Source: Leptospiraceae bacterium | GTDB taxonomy: Bacteria > Spirochaetota > Leptospiria > Leptospirales > Leptonemataceae | DNA length: 64,000 bases | Assembly: GCA_026418015.1 (NCBI GenBank) | Contig: JAOACE010000015.1 | Span: forward strand, 1-64,000 | Reading direction: 5' to 3' | Shown here: one piece after another, positions 52,825 through 62,045 of the stretch | Numbering within the stretch: the stretch's first letter is position 1 | Layout of the letters: the number at the start of each line of letters is the position of its first letter | The notes under the pieces: generated by a model | Told to the model about the DNA's origin: nothing | Seen by the model: only the letters and a program-made list of their open reading frames with translations | The model's database searches: none | Made by a program: the position numbers and the translations under genes

Positions 52825-53241
52825 ATGATAAATAAAACTTTAAAGAGTCATATTCAAGGCTTAGCGATATTTTTGGTTTTATTAATCGTATTTACTGCTT
52901 GCCACAAGAAGAAAAAACCCTTTTTACTTTTGCCTTTAATGGATAATGCTAGTGTGAGTGGAGGTAGTGGTGGTTCTGGAGGTAGTGGCTCTATCTTTAT
53001 ACCTGCAAGGGGAGAAATAGATGATTCGTTTGGTTCTTCTGGTTATCAAGTCTTGGATGTAATTGCGGGCAATCATGGTTATGGGCAATCTTTAGGTATT
53101 CAATCCAATGGAAAAATTCTGTTAGGGGGCTATTGTGATAGTGGTAGTAGTACAAATAGAGATTTTTGTATAGTAAGGTTTAATAGCTGGTTCTATCGAT
53201 ACAAATTTTGGTTCATCTGGCAAAGTAATTACAAACAATAG
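52825..53241 (+). CDS. Delta-60 repeat lipoprotein, 5' part before a frameshift
   Basis: The start ATG at 52825 follows GGAGGAG, and the frame begins with a lipoprotein signal (IQGLAIFLVLLIVFTAC), a Lys-rich stretch and a Gly/Ser linker (SGGSGGSGGSG). The first delta-60 repeat (LGIQSNGKILLGGYCDSGSS ... DFCIVRFNS) is then read before the frame runs into nonsense (WFYRYKFWFIWQSNYKQ) and stops at 53241. Removing one base near 53187 restores the repeat text (NSGSIDTNFGSSGK) and joins it to the frame of 53258-54187. The intact product would be about 450 residues on the cell surface or outer membrane. Lipoproteins with delta-60 repeats are of unknown function. Confidence 0.75.
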   Translation: MINKTLKSHIQGLAIFLVLLIVFTACHKKKKPFLLLPLMDNASVSGGSGGSGGSGSIFIPARGEIDDSFGSSGYQVLDVIAGNHGYGQSLGIQSNGKILLGGYCDSGSSTNRDFCIVRFNSWFYRYKFWFIWQSNYKQ

Positions 53242-53257
53242 CTACATTGATTATGCT

Positions 53258-54187
53258 TTGTCTCTCAAAGTTTTATCTGATGATAGGATTATGTTAGGGG
53301 GATATTGTGATAATGGTAGTATCAATTATTTCTGCTATGCGAGATATGGTTCAGATGGAACAAATCAAACTTCTGGTTATATGAGTATAGGTGGTTCTGG
53401 TTCTGATTATGCAATGTCATTAGTAGTAGAATCCATGGAAGATAATTTCAATCCTGGTAAATTTTTATTAGGTGGTCATTGTAATGATCAGTTTTGTCTT
53501 GCTAGGTTAGATTTTTCTGGTTCCTTTGATACTTCTTTTAATTCTAGTGGTTATGTTATAAAGGATATTCCTACTACTGCTCCTGATATAGGTAATTCTC
53601 TTGCACTACAACCTGATGGAAAGATACTTTTAGGTGGATATTGTTTTGTTGGAGGTAGTGTTCAATTTTGTATAGCAAGGTTTAACTCTAATGGTTCTTT
53701 GGATACAAGTTTTGTTTCAGGAAATGGTTATATTGTACAAGATATTTCTGCTGGTTCTGATTATGGTAATTCTCTTGCACTACAACCTGATGGAAAGATA
53801 CTATTAGGTGGAACATGCGATAACAAATTTTGCATTGCAAGGTTTAACTCTAATGGTTCTTTGGATACAAGTTTTGGTTCAGGAAATGGTTATGTTGTAC
53901 AAGATATTTCTACCGGTTCTGATAATGGTAATTCTCTTGCAATACAACCTGATGGAAAGATACTTTTAGGTGGAACATGCGATAACAAATTTTGTGTTGC
54001 AAGGTTTAACTCTGGTGGTTCTTTGGATACAACTTTTGGAACTAGCGGATATTTTATTTTAGACATACTTGGTTCAAATCCGGACAATGCTAGATCTCTT
54101 TTGTTGCAACCTGATGGCAAGATTTTATTAGGTGGTTTTTGTCTTACTGGAGGTATACAAAAATTTTGTATAGCAAGAATTAGATAA
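53258..54187 (+). CDS. Delta-60 repeat lipoprotein, 3' part after the frameshift
   Basis: A 309-residue frame of six delta-60 repeats, each with the core LALQPDGKILLGG, a Cys pair (GGTCDNKFC), IARFNSNGSLDTSF and a glycine-rich turn. With the repeat upstream of the frameshift the total is seven, which could close a seven-bladed propeller. The start at 53258 is only the first Met-like codon after the frameshift; the repeat text continues upstream in this frame to about 53188, so this is the tail of the gene beginning at 52825. The regular Cys pair in each repeat is unusual for the family and suggests one disulfide per blade. Confidence 0.8.
   Translation: MSLKVLSDDRIMLGGYCDNGSINYFCYARYGSDGTNQTSGYMSIGGSGSDYAMSLVVESMEDNFNPGKFLLGGHCNDQFCLARLDFSGSFDTSFNSSGYVIKDIPTTAPDIGNSLALQPDGKILLGGYCFVGGSVQFCIARFNSNGSLDTSFVSGNGYIVQDISAGSDYGNSLALQPDGKILLGGTCDNKFCIARFNSNGSLDTSFGSGNGYVVQDISTGSDNGNSLAIQPDGKILLGGTCDNKFCVARFNSGGSLDTTFGTSGYFILDILGSNPDNARSLLLQPDGKILLGGFCLTGGIQKFCIARIR
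53681..54178 (+). repeat. 162-base tandem coding repeats
   Basis: Units starting at 53681, 53843 and 54005 repeat every 162 bases (54 codons). The first two are almost identical at DNA level (TTTAACTCTAATGGTTCTTT, GATGGAAAGATACT, GGAACATGCGATAACAAATT), implying recent duplication or gene conversion; the third and the earlier repeats are more diverged. Confidence 0.85.
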
Positions 54188-54195
54188 AATCAAAG

Positions 54196-54219
54196 GCTCT
54201 TTTTTAAGAGCTTTTTTTT
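54196..54219 (+). terminator. Rho-independent terminator of the delta-60 gene, inside the lnt 3' end
   Basis: The stem GCTCTT / AAGAGC with a TTTT loop is followed by eight Ts. It nearly duplicates the terminator at 52645-52669, including the preceding TAAAATCAA. The stop codon and last codons of the convergent lnt gene lie within it. Confidence 0.85.
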
Positions 54220-55970
54220 CTGAATAAATTCAACCAGAGAAACAGAATGATTAATCCATAAAGCCAACTATTTCCCAAATAACTATATAGAGTGTTTTGA
54301 TTTTTTATAATAGGAAGATCTACAACCTGAACTTCTTTTGTTTCCTGTCCTGTTAATATATTTCCATAGATAGGTTTTATGTAGCTACCTGTGGGATCGA
54401 TGGCAGTACTTACACCACTATTGGTAGAACGAACAATGCTTCTGCGAAGTTCTATCGCGCGAACTAAACCTAAGGAGAGATGTTGGTAGCTTTCGATGGT
54501 TTTTCCATACCATTTATCTTGGGTGATGTTTACGATAAAATCAATGGATCGGTTAGCACTTAAAAAGAAATCTCTTACATATTCTGGTTGAATAATTTCA
54601 TAACAGATTAAAGGCATAAAATAACCTGTTGGCTTAAATTCTTTGTTCTTAAAAAAGTTTTCTATTTCTTTGGTTTTATACAACTCTTCTATTGGTTCAA
54701 AAGGATAATCCATTGCCTTAACAGGATTAGAATAATTTTCGCGTTGATAGGGCATAACAATAAAAGATTTACCTGGTTCAAACCTACTATATCGCACAGA
54801 TTCGGGAACTAGTTGGATTAAACCAGTTTGATCTAAAAATTCAGCAAGGGGAATTTGTTCGCCAAAAGCAATCAATTTTCTTTTATGATAAGTTTCTTCT
54901 CTTTTGCCTCTTCGCGAATAAAAGGGAGCAGAATTGTAAACAACTATTCTATTTTGTTTTTGTTCATAATAAAAATCATTAAAAATCACATCTGCATTGT
55001 AGCGTGCATTAATATAATGGATCAAATATTCAAAATAAGGATGGTATGCATTTAGCCTTAAAGTTAATGCATCTTTTTGGGTAGAAAAATAAGGAATACC
55101 CGATTCGGGAAATACAAATAGATCAATCTTTCCTTCGCTATTTTTAAAAGCTTCTTCGATTAAAGGGGGGATTTCATTAAGCATAAAATTTTCTACGGAT
55201 TCTATTGTTACTTTATTTTCGCCGTATTTTTCTAATGGTGCATTGGGTTGAATCATCGCTATGCGAATTTTTTGTGAGGATTTAATCATTTCATTGATTC
55301 GATGGATTTGTACAATGCCATAGAGATGAATTAGCAAAAAAAGAATCAGCACAAAACCATAGGTTTTTTTAAAACGCGGTAGAAAAAATATTAAATAATT
55401 TTTGTATAATAATTTAAATATTCGATAAAAACTATAAGAAAAAAATACATACAAAAACGTAATTCCATGTATACCAAAGATATCTGCCACCTGAGCAAAA
55501 ATCAAATTTTTAACTACTAAATTCCCCCAATACCAGTTAAAAACCTGCGGAGTTATTATGTCAATTATCGTAATCACTAATGGAATAGAAATTAAATTGT
55601 ATTTATAAAATATTTTGTATTTATACTTTATTTTTGATAAAAATATTAATATTAAAGGAATCTTAGAATTTAGTAAAATGGAATAAGGAATAAACAAAAA
55701 AATCGATAATATCAGGGGTATACCGCCATACTCTACAAAAAGATGAATCACCCAATAAAAAGAAAAGATACACAAACTTAATGCAAAAAGAAAAGAAATC
55801 CATAGAATTTTTTTGTAAGAGGCATGATTTCGTCTTAATTCTTCGCTTATATAAAATAAATGCCATAAAACAAACCATCGAATGATGGGAAAAGAAAATG
55901 GTTCAATTGATATTGTTGCACTAATACCAAAAAGAATCGACAATACAATGGGTTTAAATTTTATCTTCAT
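54204..55970 (-). CDS. lnt: Apolipoprotein N-acyltransferase
   Basis: Lnt adds the third acyl chain to the N-terminal Cys of lipoproteins in the inner membrane. The 588-residue protein has about seven N-terminal hydrophobic segments, then a nitrilase-fold domain with the catalytic Glu in DLFVFPESGIPYF, Lys in HKRKLIAFGEQIPL and Cys in MPLICYEIIQPEYV. Family-typical VNITQDKWYGKTIESYQH and RSTNSGVSTAIDPTG follow, and a C-terminal TM helix closes it. It is somewhat longer than E. coli Lnt (512). Its start codon directly abuts the start codon of the divergent pyrE (CATATG), and its stop lies within the terminator of the delta-60 gene. Confidence 0.93.
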   Translation of the reverse strand: MKIKFKPIVLSILFGISATISIEPFSFPIIRWFVLWHLFYISEELRRNHASYKKILWISFLFALSLCIFSFYWVIHLFVEYGGIPLILSIFLFIPYSILLNSKIPLILIFLSKIKYKYKIFYKYNLISIPLVITIIDIITPQVFNWYWGNLVVKNLIFAQVADIFGIHGITFLYVFFSYSFYRIFKLLYKNYLIFFLPRFKKTYGFVLILFLLIHLYGIVQIHRINEMIKSSQKIRIAMIQPNAPLEKYGENKVTIESVENFMLNEIPPLIEEAFKNSEGKIDLFVFPESGIPYFSTQKDALTLRLNAYHPYFEYLIHYINARYNADVIFNDFYYEQKQNRIVVYNSAPFYSRRGKREETYHKRKLIAFGEQIPLAEFLDQTGLIQLVPESVRYSRFEPGKSFIVMPYQRENYSNPVKAMDYPFEPIEELYKTKEIENFFKNKEFKPTGYFMPLICYEIIQPEYVRDFFLSANRSIDFIVNITQDKWYGKTIESYQHLSLGLVRAIELRRSIVRSTNSGVSTAIDPTGSYIKPIYGNILTGQETKEVQVVDLPIIKNQNTLYSYLGNSWLYGLIILFLWLNLFRKKSS

Positions 55971-56549
55971 ATGTCTCCATTAACAAAACTTCTCTTCGAT
56001 AAAGCACACTCTTTTATTTATATGTATAGAGAAAAGCCTTTTCAACTATCTTCTGGGAAAATGTCTCATCATTATTTCAATTGTAAAAAAATTACGTTAA
56101 ACCCAGAATTTTTGTATTTAGCTGTAAGAGCAATCTGCGAAGAACTAATTCCAGAAAATCATTTATCTATTCCCGAAGCAGTAGGTGGTTTAACCTTAGG
56201 AGCAGATCCTTTGGCTTATGGAATATCATTGTATTATCTCCAAAAAAATATTGTTTGTTATCCTTGCATTGTTCGTAAAGAAGTAAAACAATATGGAACA
56301 CAAAAACAAATCGAAGGCGAAATAGAAAATATCCATAATGTTGTTGTATTGGATGATGTAGTAACAACAGGTAGCTCTACTTTAAAGGCTGTTGATGCCT
56401 TTAGAAATGCTGGCAAAAATGTACAATATGCCATTTGCTTAGTTGACAGAGAAGAAGGGGGGAGAGAAACCCTTCTTAAAGAAGGGGTAAAACTTTTTAG
56501 TCTATGGAAAAAATCCGATTTTACTCCTCTTACTGATAATAACTTATAA
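55971..56549 (+). CDS. pyrE: Orotate phosphoribosyltransferase
   Basis: PyrE converts orotate and PRPP to OMP in pyrimidine synthesis. The 192-residue protein has the family start (TKLLFDKAHSF ... FQLSSGKMSHHYFNCKKI), IVRKEVKQYGTQKQIEG as the flexible catalytic loop and the PRPP motif VVVLDDVVTTGSST. Its ATG touches the lnt ATG back to back, so its ribosome-binding region and promoter must lie inside the lnt coding region. It overlaps the convergent endonuclease gene by 20 bases at the stop. Confidence 0.93.
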   Translation: MSPLTKLLFDKAHSFIYMYREKPFQLSSGKMSHHYFNCKKITLNPEFLYLAVRAICEELIPENHLSIPEAVGGLTLGADPLAYGISLYYLQKNIVCYPCIVRKEVKQYGTQKQIEGEIENIHNVVVLDDVVTTGSSTLKAVDAFRNAGKNVQYAICLVDREEGGRETLLKEGVKLFSLWKKSDFTPLTDNNL

Positions 56550-57342
56550 AGGGATTTTCGTTGCCTTGATATTGAGCTTTTAATCGATTTATTTTTTTCT
56601 CTTCTTCGTCTGGTGGATCAAGTTTATTCCATTTCTGTATAAAACTTTTTTCTTCTTGGGTTAAGGGAATTCCATAAAACCACGACATGTATAAATAGGT
56701 TCGAGCAATATCTCCTCGGATAGAATCTCTTGGTTCTACTATATTTCTTCTATGATCCACTTCGAAATCACAACTACCATATTCTCTTGGTTCTCCGGGT
56801 ATTTCTCCAAAAAAATAGTTTTTTCTATCGCGATTTAGTTCATAAATTGTGGGGACTAAATTATGGACATCCCCTTCCATAATATTAAAACAATCGTCGA
56901 TTTCGTTGCAACAATTCCTACCTTTGAATTTTTTTATTTTACCGTTTTTTTCTTTTGTACAAACGCGACTTTGCCAGCATTCTCTGTCTTTTCCAAATCG
57001 ATATGCCGGCATAATGTGTTCCCAGTTAATCATAAATTCTGTCGAAGGAGACTTTTTTTTGTATCCACAAGAAGGATCGGGTATTAGTCGTTCTTGGGAT
57101 TTACTATAAAGGATTCTACAACCACAATAGAAAGAGATAGGATGATGGACAATATAAAGTTTTTTTAAGAAACGTTTTGCTTCCATAAAATTTTGTCTAT
57201 CTTTTGATTTTAAAAGACAACCTTTGCCATAGTTTTTTGCCAAATCGTATTGTGGTTGTACAAATTGTTTGTAAAAATCTAAGTCTTGGCTATACAAAAA
57301 AATTGGGAAAAAAAATAATAAAAGATATTTTAGTGTTTTCAT
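56530..57342 (-). CDS. Exported endonuclease I (EndA/Dns-like)
   Basis: A 270-residue nuclease with a signal peptide (MKTLKYLLLFFFPIFLYSQ), so it probably acts in the periplasm or medium on DNA. The endonuclease_1 family signature is clear: INWEHIMPAYRFG with the catalytic His, GDVHNLVPTIYELNRDRKNYFFGE, CDFEVD and VEPRDSIRGDIARTYLYM. Eight or more Cys form likely disulfides, typical of Dns-type enzymes. It starts 3 bases after the stop of the PilZ-like gene and is the last gene of a four-gene minus-strand run. Confidence 0.9.
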   Translation of the reverse strand: MKTLKYLLLFFFPIFLYSQDLDFYKQFVQPQYDLAKNYGKGCLLKSKDRQNFMEAKRFLKKLYIVHHPISFYCGCRILYSKSQERLIPDPSCGYKKKSPSTEFMINWEHIMPAYRFGKDRECWQSRVCTKEKNGKIKKFKGRNCCNEIDDCFNIMEGDVHNLVPTIYELNRDRKNYFFGEIPGEPREYGSCDFEVDHRRNIVEPRDSIRGDIARTYLYMSWFYGIPLTQEEKSFIQKWNKLDPPDEEEKKINRLKAQYQGNENPFISYYQ

Positions 57343-57345
57343 TTT

Positions 57346-58500
57346 TTATCCTTTTTGAGCTTGTTGAGCTTGCATGATTTTGAATTTTTTTTCGTAGATA
57401 TTAATTAAATTTAAATACTGATTCTTTTGCTCTTCGTTCTTAAATTGGATAATTTTTGTCCCTAAATACAAAACACCTTTTTCGTCTCTTGCACTGGAAC
57501 GAATTTCTACAAAAACAGAAATGGGAGGATAACCTTTAAAAACAATATCGCAAGAAAAGCCAGATTGCTTTAATAAATAATTGATCAAGCTAAGGTGTTT
57601 GATTTTTGTTCTAAATCCACTTTTAGATATATTTAACACATCTTCTTTTTCTTGTATTAAAGATGTGTTGATTTGTAGCATTCTATCGATTAATTCTCGG
57701 TTCCATTGTTTTACTTTATCGATTTCGTCTAATTCCATTGTTTTGTTTTTATGTTGTAATTGAATGTATCCTATTACAATAGAGTTATGATCGTGGGTAA
57801 GATAGTATAATGGAGCAATTAATTCGCTTTTTATGTTAAGTTTTCTGTAACGTTGTATAATTTTATCTAAGTTGTTGCTAAATATTTTTTTTAAGTTGAG
57901 TATTTCGGGATGTTCTGTTTCGAATTCTTTTGGTTCAAAGCTATCTCTTACAAGAATAAATTTTTCTGTTCTTTTTACGAGTTCAGTTAGTGGATCTGGT
58001 TCTTCGAATGTATCTAGTTTTACAACATCGTATAAGGGTCGAATTTTGTTTTCGAATTCTGCAAGACCTACTTTGATTGTTGTGGGAATAATCCTTGTTC
58101 CAGGTTCAATCATGTGTTTACTCGTTAAAAAATTCGTAAGATAAACTTCGTTATTCTTTATAGGAATTCTGATTTCTTCTCTATCGGATAGAGAAATTCC
58201 AATTGCTTTTATCTGAACATTATATATTCCTTTGATTTCTCCTCTACTGATAATTTTAATATGAATTTCTAAGTATCTTCCTAATACGCGAAAGCAAACA
58301 TATTCTTTATCTAAGTCTAAAACAATATCGGTTGCAATCTTATAAGTATGGTTTGGATGAATTTCTATAAAACGAATTTTAGGTGGATCTTCTAAGGACT
58401 TTAAATAAATATATTTGTTCAAAAGATGCTTTTCTACAATTGAATGAATTTTTTCTGGATTGATAAACCATTCTAATTGTCTTTTGGTTTCTTTTAACAT
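57346..58500 (-). CDS. PilZ-like / DUF1577-like protein
   Basis: A 384-residue soluble protein of the kind annotated as DUF1577 in Leptospira (family name from memory, not verified). SDREEIRIPIKNNEVYLTNF supplies the RxxxR element of a PilZ domain, and DVLNISKSGFRTKI supplies the N-x-S-x-x-G element, but with about 160 residues between them, so any PilZ-like fold is split by an insert. PilZ domains bind cyclic di-GMP. A c-di-GMP phosphodiesterase gene lies 4 kb away at the window end. Function is unproven. It is flanked by a receiver-like protein (3-base gap) and EndA (3-base gap). Confidence 0.6.
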   Translation of the reverse strand: MLKETKRQLEWFINPEKIHSIVEKHLLNKYIYLKSLEDPPKIRFIEIHPNHTYKIATDIVLDLDKEYVCFRVLGRYLEIHIKIISRGEIKGIYNVQIKAIGISLSDREEIRIPIKNNEVYLTNFLTSKHMIEPGTRIIPTTIKVGLAEFENKIRPLYDVVKLDTFEEPDPLTELVKRTEKFILVRDSFEPKEFETEHPEILNLKKIFSNNLDKIIQRYRKLNIKSELIAPLYYLTHDHNSIVIGYIQLQHKNKTMELDEIDKVKQWNRELIDRMLQINTSLIQEKEDVLNISKSGFRTKIKHLSLINYLLKQSGFSCDIVFKGYPPISVFVEIRSSARDEKGVLYLGTKIIQFKNEEQKNQYLNLINIYEKKFKIMQAQQAQKG

Positions 58501-58503
58501 GTT

Positions 58504-58857
58504 TTATATGTGTAATTCTAACAATTCTTCTATGTATTCATCTATAATAAAGATTTCCATTGGTAAAGCAATTTTACTGCATTTACAACTAAAATAGGGT
58601 TTTGGATAATTTTGTTCGCTTTCTAGAAACAAAAAGTGTGGCGGTATACCATGTAAATGCTTGATCTTTTCGTGTACATCTTGAACATTTATATCTGGTC
58701 CTACGATTACTATACAATAATCACAACTGATATCGTTTATATCGTAAGACACAAAAAATTCTAATGATTTGTTTTTTAAAATCTCGGAAAGAATATGTAT
58801 TATATCTTGATCCTTAGACAAAATCAAAACCTTAGAATAGCAACCCTGTTCTCCCAT
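58504..58857 (-). CDS. Receiver-like small protein
   Basis: A 117-residue soluble protein beginning MGEQGCYSKVLILSKDQDII, which resembles the first strand and helix of a receiver domain. The acidic pair and phospho-acceptor are missing (DYCIVIVGPDIN lies at the acceptor strand). It may be a pseudo-receiver that binds without phosphorylation. GGGGGA just before the ATG at 58857 fixes the start; the frame is open to 58893. It lies 3 bases upstream of the PilZ-like gene and probably shares its function. Confidence 0.55.
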   Translation of the reverse strand: MGEQGCYSKVLILSKDQDIIHILSEILKNKSLEFFVSYDINDISCDYCIVIVGPDINVQDVHEKIKHLHGIPPHFLFLESEQNYPKPYFSCKCSKIALPMEIFIIDEYIEELLELHI

Positions 58858-58917
58858 AAATCCCCCATTTAATACTATAAACATAAAAATCAAGGAAAAT
58901 AATTTTTCTACTATTTT

Positions 58918-59664
58918 TTAATTTTTCTTTATTTCTTCTTTAAACAAAATTTGTCGATAGTTGAATTTCTTTCCTAATTGGTGAAAGATTTCTATCGATT
59001 TTTTTAAATTTTCGTTTTGTTGATCTATTAAGGCAGATTTATCTACTATCCATAGAATAGGTTGGTTAATTCTTTCGTAAATTTCTGCTCTATGTACATA
59101 CTTAAAGATTTTGTACTTAACACAAGTGTTTTCTTGTGGATAATAGCATAAACGTGGTTCTATCAAAGTCCAAATGAGGGGGATTGACGGATATAATTCA
59201 TCATACAAAATAAGTTGAACAATTTTAGGATAATGTGCAGCAATTTCTAATGACAAAAGATTCTGGAATCCTTGCGACACAATACGAATATTTTTATAAT
59301 GAAATTCTAAAAATTCGTACAAGGTATTGATAAAATCTAATGTTTTGTTAAAATCTTGATAAATTTGCTTTTCCTTAATAACAATATAGCAACTTTGATT
59401 TTGATCTAATATACTAAAAGAATCTGGGTTTGAATCTTCTAAAAAAATCAAAGAACAACTATCGGATTGTTCTGGAAGTTGAATCAATTCATTTTCAAAT
59501 GGGATACGATAATAATCATAAATTTTTTTTATATTTTTATCGATAAAGATAGATTTTTCTTTTTCGTTTAATGTGTGTTTTTCGTAATTGATGGAAAAAA
59601 ATAACAAAAATATCAGTATAATTCCGATAATGATAAAAATAAATTTTTTTATAAGCGAATTCAT
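58918..59664 (-). CDS. Membrane-anchored alpha/beta-hydrolase-like protein lacking the nucleophile
   Basis: A 248-residue protein with an N-terminal membrane anchor (KKFIFIIIGIILIFLLFFSI). The rest resembles an alpha/beta hydrolase: the elbow region IRIVSQGFQNLLSLEIAAHYPKIVQLILYDE aligns with IVGHSMGGxxAxxxAxxYP, but the Gly-x-Ser-x-Gly motif has become Ser-Gln-Gly-Phe-Gln, removing the nucleophile. Activity is therefore doubtful. It heads the minus-strand run with the receiver-like, PilZ-like and EndA genes and is separated from the divergent GH31 gene by only 12 bases. Confidence 0.5.
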   Translation of the reverse strand: MNSLIKKFIFIIIGIILIFLLFFSINYEKHTLNEKEKSIFIDKNIKKIYDYYRIPFENELIQLPEQSDSCSLIFLEDSNPDSFSILDQNQSCYIVIKEKQIYQDFNKTLDFINTLYEFLEFHYKNIRIVSQGFQNLLSLEIAAHYPKIVQLILYDELYPSIPLIWTLIEPRLCYYPQENTCVKYKIFKYVHRAEIYERINQPILWIVDKSALIDQQNENLKKSIEIFHQLGKKFNYRQILFKEEIKKN

Positions 59665-59676
59665 AAAAAATTATGA

Positions 59677-62040
59677 ATGCAAGTTTTTGTTATGAGTAAA
59701 GAAGTGCAAGATCAATTTAAAAATATCATACAAATTTATAGCTATGGTAAAAATGTCTTTCGTTTTTGTTTTTTTGGAAAAGAAGATGTTTCCACAATTC
59801 CGATATTAGAAAAAGAATCTAATATAACTGTTTTTAAAGATCCAGAAAGTAAAATTCAGGCGAAAAAAAAGAATCTTCATTTTATTTATGATCCTCCAAC
59901 TAGAAATATTCGTTTTGATTACGAAAATCATCACTATTTTTCTGGATTAGTTAACGCAAAAGAAGATCCCAATTTTTTAAGTTTATATTTATATGATGAA
60001 GTAAACATTTATGGTTTAGGTGCTATAAACGGAAAATACAACAGGAATCAAGGGGAATTTATTTTAAGAAATATCGATACCTTTTTTTATAAAATCCAAA
60101 ACCAGCCTTATGCATCATTCCCATTTTTATTGCTTCGAAATAAAAACTCATCGAAACATTTTGCTATCTTGATTTATACTTCTTATCCAATAAAATTAAA
60201 AGTCCAAAAAAATATCAATTTCCCCGATAAATACGAAATCCATTTTTCTTATTATTATAAAAGAGAAACAGAAATAATTGATTTTTTTCTTTTTATTGGC
60301 TCTGTCGAAGAAATCATCACAAGTTTGATAAAATTAACAGGATATCCATTTTTTCCACCCATTTGGGCAATTGGTTATCATCAATCTCGATGGTCTTATA
60401 AAACCCAGTCGAAGGTGTTGGAAATTGCAAAAGAAGCGCGAAACCATAATTTACCCTTGGATGCCATTTACTTGGATATTCATTATATGAATAAATATAA
60501 AGTGTTTACGTGGCATCCAGAAAGGTTTCCAAACCCAGAAAAACTTATCGAAGAATTAAATACCTTAGGCATAAAATTAGTTACCATTGTTGATCCGGGG
60601 GTTGCGATTGATCCCGACTATTTAATCTACAAAGAAGGTGTAGAGAATAACTACTTTTGTAAAGATGGAAGTTCAAAAGAGAATGCTTTTTATACAGGAA
60701 AGGTTTGGCCAGGGAAGGTTCATTTTCCCGATTTTTCTAAAATAGAAGTACGTGAATGGTGGTCGAATCATGTAAAAAAATTTCTCGAAATGGGGATTAG
60801 TGGTATTTGGAATGATATGAATGAACCTGTTCTACTTATGGGCAAGACGAATGAACCTTTAAACGAAACGATTACCCATAAAGATGCAAGTCATTTAAAA
60901 ATACGAAATATTTATGCTAATCTAGAAGCAGAAGCAACTTACAATGCTTTTAAACTGTTAAACACAAATCAAAGACCATTTATATTATCGCGTTCTGGAA
61001 CAATTGGGCTACAAAAATGGTCTGCTTTATGGACAGGTGACAATCATTCTTCTTGGGAACATCTTCGCGAAAACTTATATATGGTTGTTAACCTGAATTT
61101 ATCGGGAATGTTTTTCTGTGGTGCGGATATTGGAGGGTTTGGGGCTCCAAGAAAAGGTTTGTTATCTCTTTTTAAATTATTTAAAGAACCTGAATTGTTC
61201 GAACGTTGGAATGAATTGGGTTCTCTTCTTCCTTTTTTTAGGAATCATACAGTACTTTTTTCGTATCAACAAGAGCCATGGAAATTTCCGCAAACAACTT
61301 TTGAACGCGTCAAGATACACATAAAGCGAAGATATCAACTTTTGTTGTATTATTATTATTTATTTTACTTGGCACACAAAGAAGGCTTACCCATTATTAG
61401 GCCAGTTTTTTACGAGTTCGACACATTAGAGGACGACGAAAAATTAAAAGACCAATTTTTTATAGGAAAAAACCTATTAGCATGTCCAGTATTATATCCA
61501 AACCTTAATAAACTTTCTGTATTTTTACCACCTGGTTCTTGGTACGAATTCGAAACTAGTAAACTTTACAATGGAAATCGTTGGGTAGAATTTTCGATAG
61601 AAAGGGGATATTATCCTTTATTTGTTCGCGGAGGTACAATACTTCCTATTGTTTATCCTGGAATCAACGCAGAGCAAACGTTAAAAAACGAAATCTTTTT
61701 GGAAATCTATCCAGAGAATCAAATGCAAGGTTATTTATATTTAGACGACGGTTTAACGATGAATTATCATCATTCAAACTTTTTTGCTGTTATAACAGGA
61801 GAAAGAGAAAACAATGGAGATATTCACTTAAAATACGAAATCATCAATAAAACCTTTACACCAGAACAAAACACGGTAAAATTACGCTTGCCAATTGCCT
61901 ATAAATATATCTATTTTAAGAAAAAGAAAAAAAATGCGATTCAAAGAGATTTGTTTGCAGAAGATAGAAAATTTAGTATATCGGAGTTTAGTCTGCCACT
62001 ATTAGAAAATTGGGAAGTTAGTATAACAATAGATAGATAA
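59677..62040 (+). CDS. Glycoside hydrolase family 31 (alpha-glucosidase-like)
   Basis: A 787-residue GH31 enzyme. The N-terminal beta domain leads to the TIM barrel, with [17 protein letters not shown], the nucleophile Asp in [12 protein letters not shown], and the acid/base Asp in [24 protein letters not shown] and the C-terminal beta domains (GRGxxRGGTILP-like [10 protein letters not shown]) follow. GH31 enzymes hydrolyse alpha-1,4 or alpha-1,6 glucosides or xylosides with retention. There is no signal peptide, so it is probably cytoplasmic and may act on stored glycogen or imported maltodextrin. msrB starts 5 bases after its stop. Confidence 0.93.
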   Translation: MQVFVMSKEVQDQFKNIIQIYSYGKNVFRFCFFGKEDVSTIPILEKESNITVFKDPESKIQAKKKNLHFIYDPPTRNIRFDYENHHYFSGLVNAKEDPNFLSLYLYDEVNIYGLGAINGKYNRNQGEFILRNIDTFFYKIQNQPYASFPFLLLRNKNSSKHFAILIYTSYPIKLKVQKNINFPDKYEIHFSYYYKRETEIIDFFLFIGSVEEIITSLIKLTGYPFFPPIWAIGYHQSRWSYKTQSKVLEIAKEARNHNLPLDAIYLDIHYMNKYKVFTWHPERFPNPEKLIEELNTLGIKLVTIVDPGVAIDPDYLIYKEGVENNYFCKDGSSKENAFYTGKVWPGKVHFPDFSKIEVREWWSNHVKKFLEMGISGIWNDMNEPVLLMGKTNEPLNETITHKDASHLKIRNIYANLEAEATYNAFKLLNTNQRPFILSRSGTIGLQKWSALWTGDNHSSWEHLRENLYMVVNLNLSGMFFCGADIGGFGAPRKGLLSLFKLFKEPELFERWNELGSLLPFFRNHTVLFSYQQEPWKFPQTTFERVKIHIKRRYQLLLYYYYLFYLAHKEGLPIIRPVFYEFDTLEDDEKLKDQFFIGKNLLACPVLYPNLNKLSVFLPPGSWYEFETSKLYNGNRWVEFSIERGYYPLFVRGGTILPIVYPGINAEQTLKNEIFLEIYPENQMQGYLYLDDGLTMNYHHSNFFAVITGERENNGDIHLKYEIINKTFTPEQNTVKLRLPIAYKYIYFKKKKKNAIQRDLFAEDRKFSISEFSLPLLENWEVSITIDR

Positions 62041-62045
62041 AATAT

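Noticed and set aside
53241-53258. Slippery-sequence programmed frameshift in the delta-60 gene
   Set aside because: No homopolymer or X-XXY-YYZ heptamer lies near the shift at about 53187; mutation or read error is simpler.
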